Shown: positions 21,403 to 32,906 of the stretch, one piece after another
Layout of the letters: each line of letters starts with the position of its first letter
How positions within the stretch are numbered: position 1 is the stretch's first letter
DNA from: Xanthoparmelia taractica
Taxonomy: Eukaryota > Ascomycota > Lecanoromycetes > Lecanorales > Parmeliaceae
Assembly: GCA_033085395.1 (NCBI GenBank)
Contig: JANQBS010000177.1
Coordinates: 1 to 64,000 of the forward strand
Direction: 5' to 3'
Length of the DNA stretch: 64,000 bases
Made by a program: the position numbers and the translations under genes
The notes under the pieces: model-generated
The model's input: only the letters and a program-made list of their open reading frames with translations
What the model was told of the DNA's origin: nothing
Databases searched by the model: none

Positions 21403-23168
21403 TATGGATGAAAAAAAATAAGTGAAGTGAAGCAAGTCAACCAAATCGTAACCCGGAACTTGAGATTGAACAGACATTGAGAGATTGAAAGTATACTGCC
21501 CTTTAAGCCTTCAAAATGCGAAAGAACGAAGATGTTACGGTGGCCATGAGTAGTACCGAGGGTAAGTCTGTCGCAATTTCTCACCAGCGATGTCTGTCTA
21601 GACGTCTATGTAGTTGTCGTGCAGTATTCTTGTGGTTGGTGTTGTTTCAGCAATCATCTTCGCCCCAGTCTTCATGATGCATTGTCTTGAATGATCGAGG
21701 TTCCCAATTTGTTGATGCTGACAGAAGCGATATAGTCCCAAAGGACACTTCGGCCCCGAATCTACGGCAGCTCTAGCGGCACGGCAGCTGCTGCGGTCAC
21801 TATTATCCAGGTCAATCTCGCCAGGCTACTTTTGGACGGCTAGAGCATATTCGAAGGATTTGCTGGCGAAAATGCTCGGCTGCAGTTACTTCTACCTTCG
21901 CACGCCTCGGCATCGGAGAAGCTGGGGAGACTAACAATATGTTGTCTCCAACTTTGCTGCACAGATCGTCACACATATAATGCTTGAGGCTCATCAATAG
22001 TCATTGGTGAAACAAGGGGCATTGTCTGTTTCCAGGCGTTCGCCGCTCAATCCCCCGAGGTGCTGGTATCTTGACATGTGTCCTGGTCATGCGGCCACTG
22101 GACTCTGGTCCAGACTTCGAACAGTAGTTTGATACTTTCAACTAGCAACAGTATGGCGGCTCAAATGTCAAATGTGAGAATGTGGCTTTGACGAAGTCCG
22201 CGGGCTATTAAATTTCTTAGGGCTAAGCTCGTTTGAATTTAGCGCCAAAATCTTCAAAATCTACCCGAGTTAGCACTCCTGGTCAAAAGCACCGACCCCT
22301 GGATAAGGGTTTTCCCCATCAATTTTGACTGATGATTAACAGCATCTCGGCTCGCTATCAGGTATTGAATGTTTGAACATGCGGACGAAAAGGACATGGC
22401 TGAGCATGGCCTGATGACCTGCCCAACTTTCCCAGCTTGGCGGGCGGATGAAGTAAGGGAGAGAGTTACGCGATCCAGCTTGGTCTTCGTAATAATCCAG
22501 CGCGCTACAGTCTTCTAAAGGCTGAAGTGGGGGATGGCTCGTGCTGAGCGGCTTTGATGGGGAACAGGACTTCCTACCCCAAGAGCGTAAGAGCTGCATG
22601 AGCATCTTGGTAGATTTTCCCCTAGGTATACCAAGCCAGCGCAAAAATAAACAACTCCAGACATACGACATTTCGACTCCGCAACGCCCCCGTCGTGCAA
22701 CCGTCCTCGGCGTCAAAGATTGGGGTCTAGCAGTCTCTCAATACTCTCTAAGAAGTAAGACTGATGTCGGTGGCGGAAACTCGCGTTGATGGTCTCGAAC
22801 AAAGGACGCTTTCAGGTCTTTGACACTTCTTAGCTATGGGAACAAAACAAAACCAGTATTAGACGGTCATCCTTGTCTTTTGATTCTATCCGGGGATAGC
22901 CCGCGGGCAGCACCTGAACAGATACGGCTCTGACACGCGTGGCTGTTCTTGGCGTTTTATGACAAAAAATTGATTGTGCGATCATTATTGTCTTTCCATT
23001 TTCATTGCAGACAAAGCTCGTTTCCAACGAATGAAACATAAGAAGCCTTTTTTACACTCTCCTTTCGAACGTTATTCTCATCAGAAAATTCTCGCGCAAA
23101 TACTTTGGCCAGGAACAACAATTCTCAGAAACACTTACCGAATCTAAATCCACAATACCATAACAGCC
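21403..23168. other. Gene-poor stretch
   Basis: Only short overlapping ORFs on both strands without recognisable motifs. Confidence 0.5.
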
Positions 23169-23627
23169 ATGAAATCCATTCTTGCAACCACTTTGCTGGT
23201 CAGTACCGCCCTCGCCACACCACTCAGCCTTCAGCCTGACGTTCTCAGCACCAACAGCACCATTCGCACCCGCCAAGTGGGCAAAGGTACAGACTCCGGC
23301 ATCTCAATCAGCATGTATACCAAGAAAGATTGCCAAGGCGACGGCCTCAAGGACGTCGAAATGATGTACTCGACCACTTACCCGCAGCAGATGCGCTCCT
23401 ACCATTTGAGTGACACTCTAGGTTCTGACGACGTGCTGGGATTCTGGGCTGATGTCGACTGGCTTGCGACGGGATCCAAGCCGGTAGACCCGAGCTTGAA
23501 CGGCAATCAAGAGGCTTGTGCAACATTCGTGTATAATGCGGTGGACCCGAAAACCAAGAAGGGATGTCATACGCTCTCGAATGTTGTGGGCTGCGTGACC
23601 ATTGAAATCAATGAGTTTCCCAAGTGA
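23169..23627 (+). CDS. Small secreted Cys-containing protein (effector-like)
   Basis: Single exon, 152 residues. The signal peptide is MKSILATTLLVSTALA. A possible pro-region ends at an RTRQ site near residue 35. The mature part has four Cys (in KKDCQGD, EACATF, KGCHTL, VGCVTI), enough for two disulphides. It has a regular two-motif layout (MYTKKDCQGDG at the start, CVTIEINE at the end) that resembles small beta-rich fungal secreted proteins. No enzyme motif. Family unknown; function cannot be assigned. Confidence 0.8.
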   Translation: MKSILATTLLVSTALATPLSLQPDVLSTNSTIRTRQVGKGTDSGISISMYTKKDCQGDGLKDVEMMYSTTYPQQMRSYHLSDTLGSDDVLGFWADVDWLATGSKPVDPSLNGNQEACATFVYNAVDPKTKKGCHTLSNVVGCVTIEINEFPK

Positions 23628-24601
23628 TATTAAGAAGAGACTAGGCATGTGGGTCACGGCGAATGTAGATTGATAGTTTAATGAGGCGGAAGTTGTAATT
23701 CTAGTGCCAGACGAGTTCATGCAGTTCTTGCCGTCTACGGCGTTATTCCCACCTCCTCGGTTGTAAACAGTCATGACGTGGCCTCCACCATAGAAGCCGA
23801 TCAGTGCTCTCGAGGACGGACGGCGTAATGCAGCTAAAGCCCTGAATTTTACGCCCTGACAGCCCGTGGAATAAGCCAAAATCTCTTCGATTACCCGGCT
23901 CCGTTTCATGATTTGGGGGCTCCAGAGCTATCGAGGTCCATGACAGTCAACCATTGGGCACTTTCCAGAGCCATTAGAATGCCTTGATTGCTCGTGAATT
24001 CTTCCAAAAGGGGACATCGCCACGAGATTATTCCCAACAACCGACTCGCTGTCCCCGTTTTATGTTTTGGTAATCAGATCCCATACTTTCCATTATGTTG
24101 CATTCGGACTGATGATGCACCGTTGAGCATAGAGCTATATTCCAAATAGCACAACAAAAGAATGACGAGAAGCGGCGATCAGGTAGATTGCGCCCAAGAG
24201 GAAGTTCTACAACAGCTCCTTGCTCATCTGACTTGAGGGATTGTTCCGTAATACCTTCTCACTACCCTCCCTCAGCTTCCCACTTTTATTTGCTCTCGTT
24301 TTTCTGCCCCAATCCTCCGTTCTACATAGCTTCATCTAAATAATCACGCGCGTCTCTAACATATATGCATTTTAGGTACCTCTAGCATCACGCTTGGACC
24401 TAGTGTATTAATACATGGATCGAAGCATCGATGCCCGACTCGGCGGTTGTATTATTGAGAGTATTTAAGATGAGATAAAAAGGCTCAATTATTCATCTGC
24501 TATGATCTCCTCACACCCACTAACCAAGTTGGCTACGAGAGGCAAAAGAAATACAACCATTTATGCAGTCTGAGGCCGATCGTAACCTAACAGATTCATG
24601 C
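23628..24601. other. Intergenic region
   Basis: 3' flanks of two converging genes. No ORF with coding character. Confidence 0.6.
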
Positions 24602-27524
24602 TCATTCCCAATCCAAGTCGACATCTTGACTCTCCACCTTTGTCGGTCCATCCTCAGATTTGTGCTTTGGACTTTCTACGTTCTTTAGGCTATTTGCTGT
24701 CAGATCAAGTCTCGTCCCAATGGCTTCAGCAAGCCGCTCTCGGTCCATCTTCTTCAAACGCTGCATATAGCCAGCGAATCTCGCACCTACAAATCAGAAA
24801 ACATCAGCACCGAACAATCCAAATCTGCCGTGTGGCAGCCACCATGCGAGCAAACTCAAACCTACCAATATCCAGCACGATCTGGAAATGCCGAGCCTGG
24901 ACCTCCGTACCATCCTGACGCGCCAATGTCAGTGCCGTTTTCACGGTGTTGCGGATCTGGCGGCCGTTGAAATCTTTGTGGGACCAGTCGTCCCGGGCAT
25001 GCCGTGCAAGGACCCGCCGGTCGTCTCTGGAGAGATGCTTCAAATCTTTGATGAAGTGGTACCAGATCTGCCGCCGGTCCTCGACTGAAAGTGGGTCTAA
25101 TCCCAGGGTGATGTGCAGGCGGGACTGGAAGGCCTGCTTGTTGTCAACGGTATGAAATGCTATATTTAACAGCTAGCTTCTACCTCATCAATAGTCCCGA
25201 CCCCTGATTTAGTCAGCGTAAGTCTGCTGTCCACTCAGGAGAAAAACGTACTATTTGTAGTCAAAAAGAAGACCCCATTGAAATATTCTGTTGTACAATT
25301 TAGTGATCTGTCCTGATCGACTGGCAGCATTGACCTACCAATGTTTCGAAGAAACACTATTCAACGGTAAGTGGAATCTCACGAATTAAGTTTGTTTCCA
25401 AGCGGAGTCTTACCGGATACTAGTGCATTTCTAGAAAGATTCTCTAAATTGCGCTCAGCCAGGAATACGTCGGCTTCGTCTAACAGCAAAACCGCATTCC
25501 AGCTCACAGCGTAATCGAAAATTTGGTGAAGCTTGATTTCGATGTCTTCCGGATCAGTTCCTATATCACCAGAGGTTACTGAGTACAAGGGTCTTTCGTA
25601 AAGGTCTGCGATGCACTCGGCAGTGAGAGTTTTGCCGACTCCTGGTGGACCTTGATAATCTTAGCCCATAAGCGCTGACTTGGTTCAATGCTATCAGACC
25701 ATGTAATAGTATGTTCAAGCCTTGCCCTTTCCCAGCAACCAGATCGCGAAATCTATTCTGCCCTTGGGTGAAGTGCTGTGCTACCATGGCCTTCAAGATC
25801 GTTTTGTAATCTTCCCGCAGTACTAAACGATCGAACGATTTCGATTTGAAATCTACGTCAATCAGATCATCAACATGGTACTGGAACCATTGCTTGGATC
25901 GGAATGAAAAGCCCCAGACCAGATAATCGCAAAGGATCAACATATCATCGCTAGGCTTCTCGTCTTGGGTAGGTAGCAATCCTAAATCTGTTTTGGGCGC
26001 CTGGTTTAACATTGTCAGCTACTCAGACTGCACAGTGAAAGCTGCGATAGCCACCTTTTGGACAACATCATCTCCAGGCTGATAGCCATTGATGACTCCT
26101 GCGGTAGAACTGTTGTCGGCTATCACTAATCTCTCCTCTACTCGCCCGTTCTGCTTTGCGTGCATCGCCCAGTCCACCATGACACGTTCGTTTTCCTATA
26201 ATTACAAGCTCAACGTCGGTCCCATACCCTTCTTCTCGAATATACCACGTGCATATCACGTATACGATCATGAAGAAGATAGCTTAAACGGAGGAGAAGG
26301 AATAGGACCTTACGACCAGTGACTTATTCGCATTGGAGCCAACCACATATTCTTTCATATGCTGGCCTCTCAGATCCCAAAACTTCTGTCCCCTTGAGAT
26401 AAAGCGCTGTCGCATCTCTTCGTGCTCCTTTATTGAACTTAAGGCCATGAACGGCAGCTCTGATATTGCAACAACACCTTCAAATGCTTCGATTCTTTCT
26501 CTAGATGACTGAAAGCCAGTACTTCTTCCATCGTAACTGACTGCATGACAGTCAAGCTTGAGTACGTCATATACAGAACGGCCTTTTCGGTCAATCTTCC
26601 TAGAAGGGGCATTGACGGAGTCAATTTTGAACACCTTCGAGTACGAAGGATCTGGATTTCGCCCCACCATCATGGTGCCAGGGACAAACAAAAACCACAC
26701 ACTGGCGAAAGATATGAACGGACTGGAACGGACACTTTCTCCAGGGTTGCAAAGAGCGAGAAGCTCTGAAACGTTCGGCATACCGCAGGTTCTGAGAAAG
26801 TCTAGCAAAACTCCAATATGGGTGCGATAATCCTTAGGGTTACTTTGATCTTTGTGGTACCTCTCCAACGCATCATATTGATGCCACAGGAGCTGATAAG
26901 GCTCATGCAAAGTGACATTTTTGCCGTCGAGAGACTGTTACTCGGATTAGTAAATCTCTAATGATCTGCTTGGCCTTGCGAACGAAATGCTCTAGGTGGT
27001 CATACCTGATAACCATAGCTCGTATTCTCGCGCAAAACCTTTAAGATCAGTGGAGACTTGATTTCGATGTATATATCAGGGTCAATCAGGTCCTTAGAAT
27101 TGGTCTTGGAAGTGTGGTGGACGTATGTGATGATCGACTGCTTAACATCTCTCTTGAACATGTATTTTTTCTTCTTTTCTGGCTTTTTCGCCTCTTCAAA
27201 ATCCTGATCCACAAGTGGTGAAGGACTTTCATTTCGTTGCCTTTGGTAGCGAATCCGACCCGACGAGTCAACGAGCTTTTCGAACCGCTCGACTCGGCAA
27301 ATCCACCCGCCTGGCGTAATTTCCACGTCTTCTGTGAGTGTATCGTCAAGTACTATTTCAGGTGGGTTGTCAAGTACATCATCATCGTCATCACTTTCTG
27401 AACTAGGTATATTTACTGCTGGGTATAAGGAGTTCTGGAATCCGCCCTCAGGAACGCGGGACCTCGGCTTCTTAATCTGGTCCGACTTTCTTCGGAAAGG
27501 TTGACTAAAACGCTTCATAGACAT
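24602..27524 (-). CDS. AAA+ ATPase of the fungal DUF7025-type family
   Basis: Ten exons in phase: 27524-27006, 26934-26314, 26195-26055, 26000-25700, 25650-25414, 25356-25339, 25287-25252, 25203-25184, 25133-24866, 24786-24602; 781 residues. The N-terminus is acidic/Ser-rich and disordered. A middle domain (about residues 120-480) matches the N-terminal region usual in these proteins (SPLILKVLRENTSYG, HQYDALERY, CDYLVWGFSFR). The AAA core has Walker A GPPGVGKT (about 528-535), Walker B VLLLDEADVF (about 581-590), LRNIEYFNGVFFLTTN sensor 1 and FQSRLHI arginine-finger region, then a lid. The last exon is basic/acidic tail. The family is large in Pezizomycotina; its substrates are unknown. Three adjacent exons are only 18, 36 and 20 nt. 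The donor GTCTGA of intron 4 is weak but restores LLHGPPGVGKT. Confidence 0.88.
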
Positions 27525-27616
27525 GTTTTAAGAGATATGATTGAAGATTGCAGTATGTTATTGTTGAGAATGGGGAGCAATGTAAGCACAAAAGCAAAAA
27601 AAAAAAGGTGGTTGTG

Positions 27617-28312
27617 CTACCATAGGACAATGCTGAAGATCGCATGCGATTCAGTTTTGCGCCAATTCAGCCGCCGAGAGCAAGTGGGTTGCACAGGAGA
27701 CTCATTTATGGTGGGAAGCCCTGCTGTTTCTTTGATCGGAGTAGCTGACTCGACAATGTCCGTTGAGGCTTGTTCTGTCAGCGTCTCGTTTGACTCCCAA
27801 TCTCGCACTTCTCCAAGCTCAGCTAACGTTGGTGAAGTTCGTTCCTTTTGGTGTGATAAAAACCCCAAAGTTTTCCGATCGTATCGCATAGACTCGAGGG
27901 TCTTCTTGTATTCCTCTCTCACGGTCCTATGTAAGTCTAAGGAGTCGTCTGACGGCGAGGAAGCTTCCGACGTTCCTACCGTTGGCATTCGTAACCTTGA
28001 AGTTCGAAGCCGATGGCATGTGTACGGCAGGAAACCAGTGACCCTGACTTGGTTGCTTTTGACACTGCACTCTTTTCCAACAGCTCCTACTCTTTCTGGT
28101 TTGTTGGGAGGGTTCCTTCCTTGTGGGGGCTCCAATTTTTTCTCCTCTGCTGTGTTGCCTCCTCTTGACGCTGTAGAGTTCAGGTAGCAGTGACAGTAAA
28201 GAGGTTTGCTGTAGCGTAGGAGTTCCTGATGTTTCTGTGTTAATGGGTAGATGATGGGAGGTTTCGTTGTGGATGTCTGTCTGCGGATCCTGGAAGATTG
28301 TGAATGTCGCAA
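27617..28312 (-). CDS. Uncharacterised ORF upstream of the AAA+ gene
   Basis: An open frame of 231 codons on the same strand, ending 92 bases before the ATPase start. No ATG at its 5' end, so any real gene needs an upstream exon. The last 120 codons look protein-like (charged, Ser-rich, e.g. REEYKKTLESMRYDRKTLGFL). No family is recognised. It could instead be untranslated leader of the ATPase gene. Confidence 0.28.
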   Translation of the reverse strand: MRHSQSSRIRRQTSTTKPPIIYPLTQKHQELLRYSKPLYCHCYLNSTASRGGNTAEEKKLEPPQGRNPPNKPERVGAVGKECSVKSNQVRVTGFLPYTCHRLRTSRLRMPTVGTSEASSPSDDSLDLHRTVREEYKKTLESMRYDRKTLGFLSHQKERTSPTLAELGEVRDWESNETLTEQASTDIVESATPIKETAGLPTINESPVQPTCSRRLNWRKTESHAIFSIVLW

Positions 28313-28664
28313 ACGAGCGGGTCGGTCAGGGATTATTCGTGAGTGAGGAAGTGCCTATTGTTCGTCTTGACTGTGCCTTGTCTCAAGTGTATTCCTGCTT
28401 CTTCTTCGTGTTTTGTTGCTTAGCAGGCTGGTCTGCCGTTCCTTTCTCTCTTCCTTGGGAGAAGTCCGGGTCTGGAGGCTACCGCAGAACACCGATCTGC
28501 TAGGAGTATCTCTCAGGTTGAGAATGGGCACTGGATATAAGGGCAACAATAGCGAAGCGACAAATAAGGGGGATGGGGGTGAAATTGTAGTATCGCAATT
28601 GCGTGTCGATTCTGTAACTATCTAAATGCTATGTGGCTATGATAGTTTCTATGTCAGGCAGCTA

Positions 28665-29742
28665 CTCCTCTTTGCAAAACCCTTGGCGGGAGCTCCCGTC
28701 TGGCAGCCGACCCCGCCATTTTTTGCTGGAACGACCGCCCATAAGGAGCAGGAGGTAAATCGCCATACATAGCTGTAAATACGTCTAGGAGTAGTCATTT
28801 TTGAGGCCGTAGATAGTCCTTTTGCCACTGGATATTGGTGCAGCTACTCCATGGACTTGGTACTAGTCGTCGCCGTCGCTATGCCGCCATGCCGGCGCCT
28901 ATGGGCCATACGGGCCTTTGCGTTGGAGATTCTAGGGATCCCCTACGTAGTTCATGATGAGATAGCCTATGTTCTCTACTTATTCTCCGTCTGATAGTCC
29001 TCCTCGTTATAGGCGTTGCTAATTTAACAGAACCTCTACGGGTTGGGTCATAAAAAAAAAATTTTGGAGGTGATTGTGGAGCTCTATGATTGTACTCCCC
29101 ACACATAGCGCTTCGGGACGGCTGAACTGTGCCAGAAACACGCCTTCATTCGACTTATTGATGGATCTTAGCACGCGAGACTGACTCAGGAGGATGCGGT
29201 GTAGAGAGTAGTGAGATGAAGTGTGATGTATGCCCGCAACGTAGCCCCGTCTCTTGCTCAGCCCATGCTGCCCCTAGCTGTTCTAAATAATAATGAAGAA
29301 GAAGAAGAAGTTAGTGACTAGAAGGGTTAACTAGTAAGGGGACGTACCTTGATCGAGGGTGAGTGAGGGTGAGTAGTTGAACAGTTGAAGAAGGATTAAT
29401 CACCAAGGCCTTAGATATCTTCAAATTAGCTATGTCCGAAGATTAACCGGATCAGATGCTGCTTGTGGTATGCCTGAATATAGTACTATTCCCTCCACGT
29501 CCTCGTTGCTGTAGCTGTCGCTATGTCATCACCTATACCAGCGCCCATTCGTGCCCTCGTTCAGGATGGATTTGAACTGGGTCACAGCAACGACGTGATC
29601 CTAGCTGGTCCGTATGGCGTCAGCATGCGTGACGCCTACATGTTGGAAATACCATCTGCTCTACTTGGGCGGTCGTTCCAGCAAAAAATAGCGGGGTCGG
29701 CTGCCAGACGGGAGCTCCCGCCAAGGGTTTTGCAAAGAGGAG
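28665..29742. mobile_element. Non-autonomous Tc1/mariner-like element (MITE-like), 77-bp TIRs, TA duplication
   Basis: Terminal inverted repeats 28665-28741 and 29666-29742 match at 76 of 77 positions. The only difference is C at 28717 against T on the other arm, in a CpA context. Both ends abut TA (28663-28664 and 29743-29744), the duplication of Tc1/mariner and pogo/Fot elements. The TIR contains an inner palindrome CGGGAGCTCCCG. The 1,078-bp body has no DDE transposase; a small ORF from 29523 runs out through the right TIR. It sits between the AAA+ ATPase and the STAND-like gene. Confidence 0.85.
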
Positions 29743-29744
29743 TA

Positions 29745-30354
29745 GGCTACAGTTGCCCTGATCTTCACTTGTGCCATACGTGATGCGGTCCTTCCTCATG
29801 CGGCGTAGTGTTGTTGCTCAATGCAAGCCCCCACTAGGGCTTACTTCGTACTTGTACCACACCAAAAATTCAAGTGCTGCTGGATATGGGCCCCAGTGAT
29901 GTGAGCTTCACCTTTCGCGTACGAAGTATGCATCTCGCTGGGTTGAGCTCGTCGCAGCGTTGTTCCAATGACACAGTCCTACCTCGCAGCCAGGCAGCTA
30001 TATAGGAAATATGGAATAGCCGTACGTGTTGCATATACTGGTCTACTATGGCAGCAGAATGATTACTAACCGGACCGACTAAGCAGCTGATTGATTCTGA
30101 TTGGCTAAGAGAGCTAAAGAGATGTCTAGATTGTCATAAGGAAGACCAGGAAGGAAACAACATGGAGGCGGCCATGTTGCCAATTTATCCCTCAAGTGCC
30201 TGGCTGGAATATACCCATGACATCAGCCATCAGCCTGATTTGTAATGTATGTCCCCTCATACTCGGTTATTCCTCGGAAAGGCGATTATGACTTGAAATA
30301 GCAACACGTACGCAAGCAGCGCACAGCCTACATACGCTCTGAAAGACAGCAGTC
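29745..30354. other. Intergenic region
   Basis: Between the element and the STAND-like gene. No gene recognised. Confidence 0.55.
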
Positions 30355-32784
30355 ATGCCTGACTACTCCCCTCTACAGCTTGGCGCTCCTTCCGCTCTCA
30401 GCGATGAAGCCAGGGTTCCACTAATGCGCGTACAGCACGAAGACAAGGCTATCTACTTCAATAGCAATCAGAACCGACGATTTGACTTGTGCCGAGCTGT
30501 CGAAGATCGGTAAATCAATCTCGAATTCAACTGCTGCACTCATATTTCTTGTCGTTGTGCTACTGTTGTAGATAAACTTCTTTGCTACACTCACCCTTCT
30601 CATACCATCTCATGCTTGGCTTAGGCATACCGCTGACATTTGAGTGCCACTAGCCTAGCATCCAGTGCTGCCTTCAGGTCTCTGAAAAGGGCAGTCGAAA
30701 GTTTCAACGACAACGTAACACGAGATCAGCAAGACCTGTTCATTGATAAGAGAACAAATTTTAACGTTCTACTTGAGGTTGCCCAGCAAGACTTGAAAAG
30801 GCGTTTTTGCGCCAGAGTGCCTCAAAGCAAAAAGACACGGATTTGGCGGAGTATCAAGTCCGGGCTTGAGAAATTTTGTCAAGTGGTGTATCATTACTCA
30901 TCGGTCATGGATGTACTCGTCTCCGCTCATCCAGAAATCGCAGCGTTGGCATGTAAGTGACTCCACTTTGCTGGTGAATAGAGATGCTGAGAAAAGATGG
31001 TCAGGGGGTGCAATGAAGTTCCTCCTTGCGGTCAGCGTGAACCATCAAGAGCTAAAAGAAAAGATCGTGTATCATCTGGCAGAGATCGGAGAGCAGTTCA
31101 AGATCATAGACAGTTATGTTAGGTTGTTTCCAGAAGCGGATATGGTTGAGCACGTCTGCGGTGTCTACGACAACTTCAACCAATTCCTCCAGCTCTCGAT
31201 AGACTGGTGTAAAGAGAATGCACGCGGTAAGCATGGTAATCGACTTTCATCACCGTCTTCACTGAATATAATACAGTCAAGTTCTTCAAAAATGTGGCCT
31301 TGCCTTACGAGGCACGCATCAAACCGACGATTGACGAATTGAGCAAATTCATAGGGAGAGTCAAGGAAAGGGTTGACGTACACAACACACATCGCCTGGC
31401 TGTCATGCAGTTTGACATTTCTGCGGTGATTGACATGCTAGATGACAGCAGAAGACTGCAGGTCAACTCACACGCTATCATCGCTCAGTTGCTACAAGGC
31501 ATTGCTTCAGACCAGACAAAAGAGTCGGACCCGCCAGTCGAGTCCACTATCAGCAACACATACACTATGCTCAAAGACAAATTGCCCATTACAGATCCCG
31601 TTCCTCGAGAAGGCTCGAGTGGCTCATCCCAAACACTCCCTAATCTACAGCTCCCTTTCGAGCACCTTAAAGACCGCGCAATACAAAGTGTACAACTCGA
31701 ACCCAATCACTCCTACCAGGCGCTCGATCTACTTAATCAACCCGAGGTAAAGGCTTGGTTGGCATCCGAAGAATCTGCTCTTTTATGGATCGACGGATAT
31801 GCAAATCCGCGCACGAGTAAATGGACCACCGAGTTCGCAGTTGACGTTCTACTTGGGGTAGAACGACAGAGTAGCACAATGCTGTTCTATTTTTGTGATG
31901 TTGCAACGAGTGACATTACGGACCCTAGCTCTGGCTATCTGGCTTCGCCAAGGGCTCTCATTCACTCCTTTATTGTCCAACTCTTGCGCCAGCATCCAAA
32001 ACTTGCAAGGAATGAAGCTGATTGGCTGACGCCGGAACGCTGGACTGAGGCACGCTGTAGTACCAAGGCTGCATGGACCCTTCTTCACTACCTACTACAG
32101 TCATTGTCGGCCGAAGCAAGCACCATCTATCTCATAATCGACAGCATCGACGCCCTATCATCTGCCAATGACCACCCTTGTGATCTGCAACCATTCTTGG
32201 GGCGCCTCTCTGCACTAGTCACCTCATCACCTTGTCGGGAAAGCGCCGGATCCCATAGATCTCTCGCCGTCAAAATCCTTCTTACTTCGGTCACGGGAAG
32301 TACACCTTCCCTGCTCTTCCCTCCAGGTGCGGCCAGCTCTCCCCCTTCGCATTCCATTGTGCATATCCCGCAAACTTTTGGCCAACACAACGTCCCAAAC
32401 CCCCCCAGCCACCTCCGTAAGCCGAGCGTGAAACGTCTCGTCCGCTTGCCTGATTCGGATGATGAATATGGGTTGAAGCCGGCGGATAGCTTTGGATTCT
32501 CCGATGAAGAAAGAGAGGAGAATCTGACCTTCAGTAGCGAAGAGGAAATAAAGGAGAGCCAGCCCCTGAATGGAAAAAGAGGAAAGGAGGCGGGAAGAGA
32601 GGTCGGTGTGCAGACTAGAAAAGCTCAATACTCGTCGCACAAGGTCAACAAAATCTCAGTAAGGAGCGAATCGGGGTCGAGTGAGGAGCTTGACTTTAGC
32701 GAGAACGAGACGGACAACGCTTATAAAGGCAAACGGGACACCGATGACCTTCAGTTCTCCTCGTCGTCCGAAGAAGAACTGTGA
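30355..32784 (+). CDS. STAND/NLR-like protein with DUF7708-type N-terminus and no P-loop
   Basis: Four exons in phase: 30355-30509, 30645-30952, 31005-31226, 31277-32784; 730 residues. Exon 1 is short and starts MPDYSPLQLGAPSAL; its GTAAAT donor joins exon 2 within an Arg codon. Residues 60-230 resemble the region annotated DUF7708 in fungal NACHT/STAND-like proteins (SHPEIAALAWGAMKFLLAVSVNH, LFPEADMVEHV). Where those proteins place a Walker A loop this one has LLWIDGYANPRTSKW (about 397), with no GxxxxGK[ST]. A Walker B-like strand remains (IYLIIDSIDAL, about 512-522), as does SPRALIHSFIVQLLRQHP. The C-terminal 130 residues are acidic Ser/Glu repeats. Such proteins are linked to non-self recognition in fungi, which for this gene is inference. 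An ankyrin ORF follows 120 bases later. Confidence 0.75.
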
Positions 32785-32906
32785 CACGCTTCGACTTGCG
32801 CAGCCCGCACCCTAAAAGCAGTATCCTCGGCTCAGAACCATACTGAGCGGGGGTCACATTTCTGTCTTCTTCTACATGCCAAGATCGCGGTAGTGTGACT
32901 ACACTG

